Program-made: the position numbers and the translations under genes
From: UTCHB3 sp964371075
Lineage (GTDB): Bacteria > Bacteroidota > Ignavibacteria > Ignavibacteriales > Ignavibacteriaceae
DNA length: 64,000 nucleotides
Direction: 5' to 3'
Assembly: GCA_964371075.1 (NCBI GenBank)
Contig: CAYJKN010000001.1
Span: 1,145,766-1,209,765 of the forward strand
Part shown: piece by piece, positions 1-8,405 of the stretch
How positions within the stretch are numbered: position 1 is the first letter of the stretch
How the letters are laid out: each line of letters begins with the position of its first letter
The notes under the pieces: generated by a model
Told to the model about the DNA's origin: nothing
Databases searched by the model: none
The model's input: the letters and a program-made list of their open reading frames with translations, nothing else

Positions 1-1375
1 ATTCACCGGCGACAACATTAGAACTTCTTACATAATCGAGAAGTGAGGTTTTTCCATGATCAACATGGCCCATGATTGTAACCACAGGTGATCTTGCTTC
101 AAGTTCATCATCAAGATCATCTATATCCTCAAGTACATCGTTTGTATATTCATCTTCAACTTCCACCTCATAGTCAAATTCATCTGCTACAAGTGTGATT
201 GTGTCAAGTTCAATTCTCTGATTTATTGAAACCATCAATCCGAGCGCGATACATTTGGAGATTACTTCCCCAACACCAACACCCATTACATTGGCAAGTT
301 CAGAAACAGACATAAACTGATTTACTCGAATTTTTCTTTCATCAATTCTTCTCTGTTCATCGAGGAGCTCCTGAGCTTCAAGTCGTTCTCTTCTTTTCCT
401 CTTACGCATCGAAGCACGGTTTGAAATTGACGAATCATCAGTATTCAACATTGTTTTTCTGATCGATTCCAAAACTTCTTTTTGATCGATCTCCAATTTT
501 TTTACTTTTGCCTTTTTCTTAACTGCTTCGGTTTCTTCTATTACCGACTCCCTTTTCTTTGATTTTGGTTTCTTTTTCTTCTTTTTCGATTTCTTTTTAT
601 CTTCTTCTTCAGAATCTGTGGTGGTTACCGGTTTAACTTCAGTTGGAGTTACAAGTGTAACACCTGATCTGAGTTCTTCTCTCGGTGGTTTTGGATCATC
701 ACCCCTGAATCGACCAAGTATTTTAAGTCCAATTGGTTTTCCTGTTCGGGGATCAAGTCTCCGTGGGGTATGCTGAGGTTGATCTTTGTCAACTGCTTCA
801 ACAGTGGTGGATTCTGAGGATACAGGTTCATCGGGTTTAATCAATGCTTCAATTTCTGCTGAAACTTTTTCCTCAACGGGTTCCGTTTCCACAGGAGTTG
901 GTGGAGTATCTTTTCTTTTAATCTCGGTAAATTCCTGCCTGATCTCTCTTTGAACAGGTGGAACAACCACTTGTGGAGCCGGTTTTTCAACCACTGGCTC
1001 AGGTATTACTTCAGTGATCACAGTTTCCACCTGCGGAACAACCTCAGGTTCAATTACCTTTGGTTCTTCAACAACAACAGGTTGTGGGGTCGGTACCGGA
1101 ATTTCCGCTACTTCCTCTTTCTGTTCTGTCTTTTCAGGAGTACCCGCGAGTTTTTTGTTAAATTCATCGAGCTTCTGATAATGTTTTTCTGCGCGTTCTA
1201 TATCTTTCTTGAACTGAACACGAACATCCTCAAGCATCTCGGGCGAGAGGAGCGAGTTCATGGTCTTCACATCATATCCTTTTTTCTTTAGAAAATCGAA
1301 TATTGCCTGTGCAGATACATTGAACTGTGCCGCAAAATTATAAATTCGTATTTTTTGTTCTTTAGGTTCAGACAT
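1..1375 (-). CDS. infB: translation initiation factor IF-2 (partial, runs off left edge)
   Basis: IF-2 is the GTPase that brings fMet-tRNA to the 30S subunit and promotes subunit joining. The visible part is about 458 N-terminal residues from an ATG at 1375, preceded by AGGA. It begins with an IF2_N-type helical domain (start MSEPKEQKIRIYNFAAQFNV), then a long low-complexity linker rich in Pro, Glu and Val (about residues 65-230), a Lys-rich block (about 235-310), a second IF2_N-like domain (about 330-400) and the G1 motif GHVDHGKT at about 434-441. The rest of the GTPase domain lies beyond the window. It follows nusA by 20 nt, the classic rimP-nusA-infB order. Identity is secure from the G1 motif plus context. 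Confidence 0.97.
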   Translation of the reverse strand, partial: MSEPKEQKIRIYNFAAQFNVSAQAIFDFLKKKGYDVKTMNSLLSPEMLEDVRVQFKKDIERAEKHYQKLDEFNKKLAGTPEKTEQKEEVAEIPVPTPQPVVVEEPKVIEPEVVPQVETVITEVIPEPVVEKPAPQVVVPPVQREIRQEFTEIKRKDTPPTPVETEPVEEKVSAEIEALIKPDEPVSSESTTVEAVDKDQPQHTPRRLDPRTGKPIGLKILGRFRGDDPKPPREELRSGVTLVTPTEVKPVTTTDSEEEDKKKSKKKKKKPKSKKRESVIEETEAVKKKAKVKKLEIDQKEVLESIRKTMLNTDDSSISNRASMRKRKRRERLEAQELLDEQRRIDERKIRVNQFMSVSELANVMGVGVGEVISKCIALGLMVSINQRIELDTITLVADEFDYEVEVEDEYTNDVLEDIDDLDDELEARSPVVTIMGHVDHGKTSLLDYVRSSNVVAGE

Positions 1376-1395
1376 CTATCGGTAGTCCTATCTTT

Positions 1396-2637
1396 CTAAT
1401 CCTGCATCCTGTTTTTCAGGATATCATAAATTCTATCAACCAGTTCTTCATCATCCTCAAATATCTCGAGCAGTTTCTCTTTACCGGCTTTAAACACATC
1501 TGTTACATAGTCAAAACGATTGTTGATTAGTGTATCATAAACTTCAGCACCAAGCTCTTGCTTGCACTCAAGAAGTTCTACACCCTCTTCGTAATCTTCT
1601 ATGTTCTTTTCAATTCTGTGGAAATCGATGTTATACCCTGTAACCTGCATGGCAAGTCTGATATTAACACCATTTCTACCCACAATCATCGCCGCTTGCG
1701 ACGAATCAGCATAAATAACTGCATTTCTGTTTACTTCATCAAGCTCAATCGACTTAAGCTTACCCGGCATCAATGCTCTTGTTATCATCACTCTCGGATC
1801 ATCCGAAAATGCAAACACATCGATATTTTCATTGGCAAGTTCCTTTATGATCGAGTGAATTCTTACACCCTTCATTCCAACACATGCACCAACGGGGTCA
1901 ACTCTTTTGTCCATCGATTCAACAGCAACTTTTGCTCTTTCACCTGCTTGACGGGCAATTCTTCTAATCTCTATGATGCCATCATAAACTTCAGGCACTT
2001 CGATTTCAAGAAGTCTTCTTAAAAGTTCGGGATCAGCTCTCGAGATAATAATCTCAGGACCACTTTTCCCTCTTCTTACTTCTTTTACAATCGCACGGGT
2101 TGTGTTACCCTTGTAATATCTTTCATGAGGAATCTGTTCTTCTCTCGGAAGAATCAGTTCATTTTTATTGTGATTTACAAGAATATCGTTTTTACGGATT
2201 TGATAGATATCTCCGATAACTATCTCACCAATAAGTCTCTTGTATTCATTCAGAATAATTTCTTTTTCGATCTCGCGGATTCTTTGATTTAAACTCTGTT
2301 TGGCAAGATTGATGAGTCGTCTTCCAAATGTTGCCAGTTTTAACTGCTCAACATATTCTTCACCAACATCAAGTTCATCTTCATTGCCTTTGAGATTAAC
2401 TTCATCAAGACTTATCTGTTTGTCAGGGTCTTCAACCACATCAACTATTTCTCTAACAAGAAATATCTCTATGTCTCCCCGATCCATGTTAACAACCACG
2501 GAGTAATTCGCTTCCTCGCCATATTTTTTTCTGACAAGTAAACCAAAGATATCTTCAATTATTCCATGAAGTACATCTTTGTCAACTCCTTTTTCTCTTA
2601 CCATCGCCGCAAACGATTCAACTATGTCTGCGTTCAT
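1396..2637 (-). CDS. nusA: transcription termination/antitermination factor NusA
   Basis: NusA binds RNA polymerase and nascent RNA and modulates pausing, termination and antitermination. The 413-residue protein has the N-terminal polymerase-binding domain (about 1-130), an S1 domain (about 138-205) and two KH domains (about 205-345), with the KH1 signature DPVGACVGMKGVRI and the second KH motif IVGRNGVNIRLA. A single short helical domain (about 350-413) follows, so the paired C-terminal acidic repeats of the 495-residue E. coli protein are absent, as in many bacteria outside Proteobacteria. It lies 13 nt after rimP and 20 nt before infB and is surely cotranscribed with them. Confidence 0.97.
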   Translation of the reverse strand: MNADIVESFAAMVREKGVDKDVLHGIIEDIFGLLVRKKYGEEANYSVVVNMDRGDIEIFLVREIVDVVEDPDKQISLDEVNLKGNEDELDVGEEYVEQLKLATFGRRLINLAKQSLNQRIREIEKEIILNEYKRLIGEIVIGDIYQIRKNDILVNHNKNELILPREEQIPHERYYKGNTTRAIVKEVRRGKSGPEIIISRADPELLRRLLEIEVPEVYDGIIEIRRIARQAGERAKVAVESMDKRVDPVGACVGMKGVRIHSIIKELANENIDVFAFSDDPRVMITRALMPGKLKSIELDEVNRNAVIYADSSQAAMIVGRNGVNIRLAMQVTGYNIDFHRIEKNIEDYEEGVELLECKQELGAEVYDTLINNRFDYVTDVFKAGKEKLLEIFEDDEELVDRIYDILKNRMQD

Positions 2638-2650
2638 CTATCTTCCTCCG

Positions 2651-3103
2651 CTAAAAGCTTACTTTAACCCTGGCTGTCACGATTTCCGCGAAACCAAGCG
2701 TTTTTGTTTCTTTGGTTAATTCAAATGTCAATTTATCGTCTTCGATCTGAAGCAGTTTACCTTTAAACTTCTCCAGTTCATCTCCATTTTTAAACTCTAT
2801 TTCGAACAGTCTTCCGATGTGTTTGTTATACTGCTGAAGGTAAATTAGAGGCCGGTTGACACCGGGAGATGAAACATCAAACCTGAAAGGTCCGTCAAAA
2901 AGGTCTTCTTCTTCAATTATTTTGTTGATTGCTCTGCTTACAACAGCACAATCATCTGCGGTGACTCCGGTCTCACTGTCGATAAACAGTTCGATTATTT
3001 TAACTTTCCCTTCACCCCTGATAACAAAGTCAATAAACAGCAATTGATGCTGTTCTGCCACTTCTAAACTGATCTCTTTTATTCTGCTAAGTGTATCACT
3101 CAT
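2651..3103 (-). CDS. rimP: ribosome maturation factor RimP
   Basis: RimP assists late 30S subunit maturation. The 150-residue protein has the typical two-domain RimP layout: an N-terminal alpha/beta domain with the segment CAVVSRAINKIIEE and the conserved FRFDVSSPGVNRPL (family form 'xLEVSSPGxxRPL'), and a C-terminal SH3-like barrel. The ATG at 3103 is preceded by AGAAGG. It is the first gene of the rimP-nusA-infB operon. Its leader carries an unusual hairpin followed by a U tract only about 12 nt before the start codon, listed separately. Confidence 0.96.
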   Translation of the reverse strand: MSDTLSRIKEISLEVAEQHQLLFIDFVIRGEGKVKIIELFIDSETGVTADDCAVVSRAINKIIEEEDLFDGPFRFDVSSPGVNRPLIYLQQYNKHIGRLFEIEFKNGDELEKFKGKLLQIEDDKLTFELTKETKTLGFAEIVTARVKVSF

Positions 3104-3114
3104 AAATGCCTTCT

Positions 3115-3143
3115 AAAAAAAAACGCCCTTTGTCTGTAGGGCG
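3115..3143 (-). terminator. terminator-like hairpin in the rimP leader
   Basis: On the minus strand a 6-bp GC-rich stem (CGCCCT with AGGGCG, at 3138-3143 and 3124-3129, 8-nt loop) is followed by nine U residues (3115-3123), then the rimP ribosome-binding site and ATG (3103). No gene precedes it on this strand and a good promoter lies just upstream, so it is part of the rimP leader. It may be an attenuator of the rimP-nusA-infB operon or a 5'-stabilising hairpin. Structure is seen; function is inferred. Confidence 0.6.
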
Positions 3144-3156
3144 AATAATTAGATTA

Positions 3157-3188
3157 CAAATATACCATTTTTTAAACATTTTAACAAA
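3157..3188 (-). promoter_or_regulatory. Bacteroidota-type promoter of rimP-nusA-infB
   Basis: The minus strand shows TTTG (3185-3188), a 20-nt spacer and TATATTTG (3157-3164). This matches the Bacteroidetes housekeeping promoter form TTTG-N19/20-TAnnTTTG exactly in the -7 element. Predicted transcription start is near 3150, so the mRNA would begin a few nucleotides before the terminator-like hairpin. Confidence 0.65.
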
Positions 3189-3302
3189 TATTCCTTTTTA
3201 TTCGTGATTTGTTTTTTCTTCTATTTAAACATAGTTGTTGGTTATAAGTTGAATTATGATTATTATTTAAAACCTTTTATTTCTCTTTAGCCCGGATTAA
3301 AA

Positions 3303-6300
3303 ATGAAGTTTCGTGATTTTAAGATTGGTACCCGACTCGCCGCTGGATTCTCTATCATTATGATACTGATCCTCTTCATTTTGCTTTTTGCACTTAACAA
3401 TATTCAAACCCTTTCCGATCAGACAACACGCCTTTATAAACACCCGTTCACAGTATCAAATACAATTAGAAAAATCGATGCAAAATCAATTGCAATAAGG
3501 GAAAAAATCTATCTTATGATAGTATACCCTGATAGAATCGACTCTCTTTCGAAGGTTATTGATTCCCTTGATTTCCAGGTTATCGAAGGATTTGATATAC
3601 TCACCGAGAGATTCCTCGGTCAAAAAGAAGATGTGCAACATGTTAGAATTGCCTTTGAAGCATTGAGAAGATCGAGAGATGAGATTGTTGCTGATTTGAG
3701 GGAAAATGATTTTGAAAAAGCCAAGACCCATATTATAAAAAGAACAGACATAGTTGCTAATTTTGATCGTGAATTGAGGGATGTAGTTGAGTTTGCTACG
3801 AAGAAGGGTGAACTTTTTTATGAGGAGGCAGTTGAAATTGACCGCAGGACGGTTCAAAATACAATAATAGCCTTTTTTGCTATCATCGTTCTGAGTGGCC
3901 TGACCGGATATTGGATTACTCGAAGCGTCAGAAATCCCCTGGTAACAATTACCGGAGGAGTCGAAAAGATTGAATCAGGTGATTTTTATTCAAAAATTCA
4001 GGTCGACTCCAAAGATGAAATAGGAACTCTTGCAGGTGCTATAAATAAAATGGCAAAGTCGCTGGGTGACCTGAACAAAACCATTGGTGAGAGAGATTGG
4101 ATAAAAACCGGATTTAATGAACTCAACTTTGTTATGCGGGGTGAGCTGGAAGTGAAAGAACTCGCTAATAAGGTAGTCGAATTTTACATTCAATATTTTG
4201 GTGCAACCGTTGGAACATTTTATGTAATGAACCCCCAGCGAACAAGTCTGCAACTTACCGGTGGATATGCGCTTGGAAATGATGGATTAACAAAAGACTT
4301 TTATGCGCTCAAAGAAGGGCTTGTTGGTGAGTGTGCAAATTCAGGAAAAACAATTATTCTTGAACAACTTCCTGAAAATTATTTTTACATCTCCTCTTCA
4401 ACCGGGTCAACTTTCCCTGCCAATGTGGTGGTGAGTCCAATCTTCGAAGAAGATAAAGTGATAGGAGTAATTGAACTTGGTTCATTTTTCCGTTTTTCAA
4501 CCACACAAATCGAACTCCTGAAAATGGCATCCGAAAGTATAGGAATTGCAGTTGAATCTGCCAGATCTCGCTCCGCATTGAAAGACCTTTTGATTCAGAC
4601 CCAGGAAATGGCAGAAGAATTACAGGTGCAACAGGAAGAACTCAGGGCTTCAAACGAAAAACTTGAAGCACAACAAGAGGAATTGAGGGCTGCAAACGAG
4701 GAACTTGAAGAACAATCTGAAAAACTGCAAAAATCGGAAAAACAACTCAAAACTCAGCAGGAGGAACTTCAAGTAACCAATGAAGAACTGGAAGAAAAAA
4801 ACGATTCCCTGCAACGACAAAAAGCCACTCTTCAAAAGGCCAGAGAAGAACTTGAAATTCAAACCGAAGAACTTGCCATAGCAAGTAAATATAAGTCGGA
4901 ATTTTTGGCGAATATGTCACACGAACTAAGAACTCCCCTCAACAGCCTTTTGATTCTCTCAAAAATGCTCGCCGATAACAAAAAGGGAAATCTTAACAAA
5001 GATCAAGTGGAATCTGCAGAGGTTATTTATAGAAGTGGATCAGACCTGTTGCTCCTGATAAATGAGATTCTTGACCTGTCAAAAATTGAGGCGGGTAAAA
5101 TGGATATTCATTCAGGTCCACTCGATTTGAACCAACTTCATAAAAAACTGAGATCAGATTTTATCCATTCGGCTGAACAAAAAGGGATTGAACTGGAATT
5201 TATAATGGGAGAAAATGCCCCTGTGCTAATAGAATCGGACCTTTTAAGAGTTGAACAAATAGTTAAAAATCTGATATCAAATGCGATAAAATTTACAAGA
5301 ACCGGTAAAGTTACGGTTGAAACAGGAACTCCGTCAAATAATGTGAATCTGGTTCGAAGCGGGTTAAATAATGCCGAAAGTATTTATATTTCTGTAACCG
5401 ATACAGGAATCGGGATACCTCCTGAAAAACAAAAATTGATCTTTCAGGCATTCCAGCAAGCAGATGGCAGCACTGCGAGAGAATTTGGAGGTACCGGACT
5501 GGGACTTTCCATCTCCAAAGAACTGGCACATCTTCTCGGCGGTGAAATTCAAGTTCAGAGTCAGTCAGGGGTTGGTTCAACTTTTACTCTCTATCTGCCT
5601 CTTGTGTGGCACCCTGACCATGGTAAAACCCCATCACTCGAAACTCTCGACCACTTGCCACAAACTCTACCTGCTCCTTTAACTTCGACTCCACAACCCG
5701 TGGAATCACAACCAAAATCAATTAATGATGACAGGAGTTTGATAAAACCGGAGGATAAATCGATCCTGATTATTGAAGACGATGCAACTTTTGCCAAACT
5801 GCTCTATAACGAGTGTAGAGAGAAGAACTTTCTTGGGCTCATCGCCCTTACCGGAGGTGAAGGGCTACAACTTGCACGAAAATATTCACCGACTGCCATT
5901 CTGCTCGATCTTGGACTTCCGGATATGAACGGTATTGAGGTGCTCGACTTCCTTAAAGCTGACTCGAATACACGCCATATCCCCGTTCACATCATTTCCG
6001 CAGAATCAATTTCAATGGATGCTTACAAACATGGTGCCGTGGGATTTCTGACAAAACCCGCTCGTACAGAAGAGATAGAGGAAGCATTAACCCGACTTGA
6101 GGATTTTTCGGCAGAGAAAATTAAAGACCTCTTGATTGTTGAAGACGATAAAAATCTCAGACTAAGTATCTCAAAACTTATAGATGGACCCGATGTTAAA
6201 ATCACAACAGTGGCTACAGGGGAGGATGCACTTATTGCTGTGAAGGAAACTTCATTTGATTGTATTATCCTCGATATCGGACTGCCGGATATGTCGGGTT

Positions 6301-6923
6301 TCCAACTCCTTAAGTCAATCTCCGGGATTGGATCAAATATTCCACCTATAATCGTTTATACCGGACGAGAACTAAGCAAACAGGAGGATACCGAATTAAG
6401 GAATTATGCTGATTCGATTATCATTAAAGGTGTCAGGTCTGAAGAAAGACTCCTTGATGAAGCCTCGCTTTTCCTCCATCGTCTCGTAACCAAAATGCCT
6501 GAAAACAAAAGAAGAATGATTATCGATCTTCACGAAACAGACAACCTCTTCATCAATAAAAAAATTCTGATTGTTGATGATGATATGCGAAATGTCTTTG
6601 CTTTATCTAAAATACTTTCTGAAAAAGGAATGAAACTATTTAAAGCAGAGGATGGTAAAAAAGCACTTGAGATAATTGTTGCCGAACCCGACATCGACCT
6701 CGTCATAATGGATATTATGATGCCCGTCATGGACGGATACGAAACCATGCGACAAATAAGAAAGATGGAACAGTTTGACAAACTCCCCATTATCGCAGTT
6801 ACCGCCAAAGCCATGAAAAAAGATTATGAGGACTGTATTGCAGCCGGTGCAAGCGATTATCTCCCCAAGCCTGTTGATGTACATCGCCTTCTTTCTGTCA
6901 TGCGTGTATGGCTATATAGATGA
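3303..6923 (+). CDS. membrane hybrid histidine kinase (HAMP-GAF-HisKA-HATPase-three receivers)
   Basis: A 1206-residue sensor kinase. In order: TM1 (about 14-34), a helical periplasmic sensor resembling the four-helix-bundle domain of chemoreceptors (about 35-185), TM2 (about 186-206), HAMP (about 207-262), GAF (about 265-420), a long Glu/Gln-rich coiled coil (about 432-530), HisKA with phospho-acceptor H540 in MSHELRTPLN, HATPase (about 640-770) with DTGIGI and GGTGLGL, a linker, and three receiver domains with predicted phospho-acceptors D869, D991 and D1137. All three receivers keep the acidic pair and the phospho-Asp, so all look active. It is followed after 24 nt by cheR, then cheB and a second hybrid kinase, probably one transcription unit. 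The input is unknown. The coiled coil contains many EE/QE pairs like those methylated in chemoreceptors; that CheR/CheB act on it is only inference. Confidence 0.93.
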   Translation: MKFRDFKIGTRLAAGFSIIMILILFILLFALNNIQTLSDQTTRLYKHPFTVSNTIRKIDAKSIAIREKIYLMIVYPDRIDSLSKVIDSLDFQVIEGFDILTERFLGQKEDVQHVRIAFEALRRSRDEIVADLRENDFEKAKTHIIKRTDIVANFDRELRDVVEFATKKGELFYEEAVEIDRRTVQNTIIAFFAIIVLSGLTGYWITRSVRNPLVTITGGVEKIESGDFYSKIQVDSKDEIGTLAGAINKMAKSLGDLNKTIGERDWIKTGFNELNFVMRGELEVKELANKVVEFYIQYFGATVGTFYVMNPQRTSLQLTGGYALGNDGLTKDFYALKEGLVGECANSGKTIILEQLPENYFYISSSTGSTFPANVVVSPIFEEDKVIGVIELGSFFRFSTTQIELLKMASESIGIAVESARSRSALKDLLIQTQEMAEELQVQQEELRASNEKLEAQQEELRAANEELEEQSEKLQKSEKQLKTQQEELQVTNEELEEKNDSLQRQKATLQKAREELEIQTEELAIASKYKSEFLANMSHELRTPLNSLLILSKMLADNKKGNLNKDQVESAEVIYRSGSDLLLLINEILDLSKIEAGKMDIHSGPLDLNQLHKKLRSDFIHSAEQKGIELEFIMGENAPVLIESDLLRVEQIVKNLISNAIKFTRTGKVTVETGTPSNNVNLVRSGLNNAESIYISVTDTGIGIPPEKQKLIFQAFQQADGSTAREFGGTGLGLSISKELAHLLGGEIQVQSQSGVGSTFTLYLPLVWHPDHGKTPSLETLDHLPQTLPAPLTSTPQPVESQPKSINDDRSLIKPEDKSILIIEDDATFAKLLYNECREKNFLGLIALTGGEGLQLARKYSPTAILLDLGLPDMNGIEVLDFLKADSNTRHIPVHIISAESISMDAYKHGAVGFLTKPARTEEIEEALTRLEDFSAEKIKDLLIVEDDKNLRLSISKLIDGPDVKITTVATGEDALIAVKETSFDCIILDIGLPDMSGFQLLKSISGIGSNIPPIIVYTGRELSKQEDTELRNYADSIIIKGVRSEERLLDEASLFLHRLVTKMPENKRRMIIDLHETDNLFINKKILIVDDDMRNVFALSKILSEKGMKLFKAEDGKKALEIIVAEPDIDLVIMDIMMPVMDGYETMRQIRKMEQFDKLPIIAVTAKAMKKDYEDCIAAGASDYLPKPVDVHRLLSVMRVWLYR

Positions 6924-6947
6924 TTATTTTAACATTGCGAGACAAAA

Positions 6948-7781
6948 ATGACACAGCACGAGATTGAAGAGATAGAACTCCAACTCCTGCTCGATAGTGT
7001 CCATAAACGCTATGGATACGACTTTCGTGACTATGCCCGAGCCTCGTTGATGAGAAGAGCAAAACTGGTTGCCGCTTCAACCGGATTTAAAAACATTTCA
7101 GAACTGATTCCTGCATTATTGCATGACACGAGTTATTTTCTGAACATGTTACATCACTTCTCGATTACTGTAACTGAGATGTTTCGTGATCCACAAGTTT
7201 ACTTAAAACTAAGAGAAACTGTTTTTCCATACCTCGAAACACATCCTTATATCAAAATCTGGCATGCTGGCTGTGCCACGGGCGAAGAAGTTTATTCTCT
7301 GGCTATACTTCTTAAAGAGGCAGGAATTTATGACAGATGTACAATTTTTGCGACCGACTTCAACGACTCCGCTCTCGAAGTGGCAAAAGAAGCGATTTAC
7401 AAAATCGAGAATATGAAGCAATGCCTCACTTCCTACAGAAATGCAGGCGGGATTAACTCCTTCTCTGAATATTATACCGCAGATTCAGATTCGATTGTTC
7501 TTAACAAAGAATTAAGAAAAAACATCACTTTTGCCAACCATAATCTTGTGCTTGACAGCGTTTTTGGCGAAATGCACCTGATCCTTTGCAGAAATGTCCT
7601 TATCTATTTTAATAAAACTCTTCAGAACAAAACCCTGGAACTCTTCAGGGAAAGTCTGGTCTCGGGTGGTTTTCTTTGCATCGGCACAAAAGAGTCAATT
7701 AATTTTAGCTCAGTGATAAACGATTTTCAGGCGATATCTGAAAAAGAAAAAATCTACAGAAAAAAGTATGGTGCCCGATGA
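6948..7781 (+). CDS. cheR: CheR-type protein-glutamate O-methyltransferase
   Basis: CheR enzymes transfer a methyl group from S-adenosylmethionine to glutamates of receptors. The 277-residue protein has the N-terminal helical CheR domain (about 1-75) with the conserved TEMFRD (about 65-70), then the methyltransferase fold with SAM-binding HAGCATGEEVYSLA (about 105-118), ATDFNDSALEVA and the LILCRNVLIYF motif. Length is that of ordinary CheR without TPR extension. It starts 24 nt after the hybrid kinase and its stop overlaps the cheB start by 4 nt (ATGA), implying translational coupling. No MCP, CheA or CheW gene is adjacent, so the substrate is not evident. Confidence 0.94.
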   Translation: MTQHEIEEIELQLLLDSVHKRYGYDFRDYARASLMRRAKLVAASTGFKNISELIPALLHDTSYFLNMLHHFSITVTEMFRDPQVYLKLRETVFPYLETHPYIKIWHAGCATGEEVYSLAILLKEAGIYDRCTIFATDFNDSALEVAKEAIYKIENMKQCLTSYRNAGGINSFSEYYTADSDSIVLNKELRKNITFANHNLVLDSVFGEMHLILCRNVLIYFNKTLQNKTLELFRESLVSGGFLCIGTKESINFSSVINDFQAISEKEKIYRKKYGAR

Positions 7782-8374
7782 ATGATGGTTTTCCGGTCGT
7801 GAACTCCGTGGAGGCAATTGTGCTTGGTGCATCAGCCGGCGGGTTGAACGCAATGATTGGTCTTTTTTCGAAGTTGCCTGCCGATCTCCCGGTGCCAATT
7901 TTAGTGGTTCAACATACACGCCCCGATGAGGATAGCCTCCTGCCTGAATTGATCGGAGCAGGTACACGTTTAAATGTTGTTGAAGCTGAAGACAAAATAG
8001 AAATTAAACCCGGTAATATATATATTGCACCCCCAAATTATCACCTTCTGGTTGAAGATAAAAACACTATAGCACTCTCCACAGAAGAGCGGGTAAATTA
8101 CTCCAGACCATCTATTGATCTGTTGTTTGAAAGTGCCGTTAGAGTTTATCTCTCAAAATTGGTAGGGATTATTCTCACAGGAGCCAACGACGACGGTTCA
8201 AGGGGAATTTCCATGATCGCACGAGCCGGTGGAATTACCATTGCACAATCACCCAAATCCGCCGAATTTAAGGTTATGCCACAGGCTGCGATAAATACCG
8301 GTGATGTCAAATTTGTCTTGGATATCGATAAAATGGCAAAATTTATAATAGAACTCTCATTTAAGAGAATTTAA
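7778..8374 (+). CDS. cheB: CheB-type methylesterase domain protein (no receiver domain)
   Basis: This 198-residue protein consists only of the CheB methylesterase/glutamine deamidase domain. The catalytic triad is visible: S19 in GASAGG, H46 in VVQHTRP and D139 in TGANDDGSRG. Classical CheB is about 350 residues with an N-terminal receiver that gates activity; here that domain is missing, so activity must be constitutive or controlled by partners, perhaps the receivers of the neighbouring hybrid kinases (inference). It overlaps cheR by 4 nt and is followed by a hybrid kinase gene 31 nt on. Confidence 0.93.
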   Translation: MNDGFPVVNSVEAIVLGASAGGLNAMIGLFSKLPADLPVPILVVQHTRPDEDSLLPELIGAGTRLNVVEAEDKIEIKPGNIYIAPPNYHLLVEDKNTIALSTEERVNYSRPSIDLLFESAVRVYLSKLVGIILTGANDDGSRGISMIARAGGITIAQSPKSAEFKVMPQAAINTGDVKFVLDIDKMAKFIIELSFKRI

Positions 8375-8405
8375 AACAAACTAAATTATTCTGAGGATTA
8401 ACCAG

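Noticed and set aside
1558..2022. 154-codon open frame antisense to nusA
   Set aside because: Shadow of the NusA reading frame; composition is unlike a real protein.
5591..5797. Short antisense frames in the hybrid kinase gene
   Set aside because: Shadows only; the kinase frame is intact and conserved throughout.
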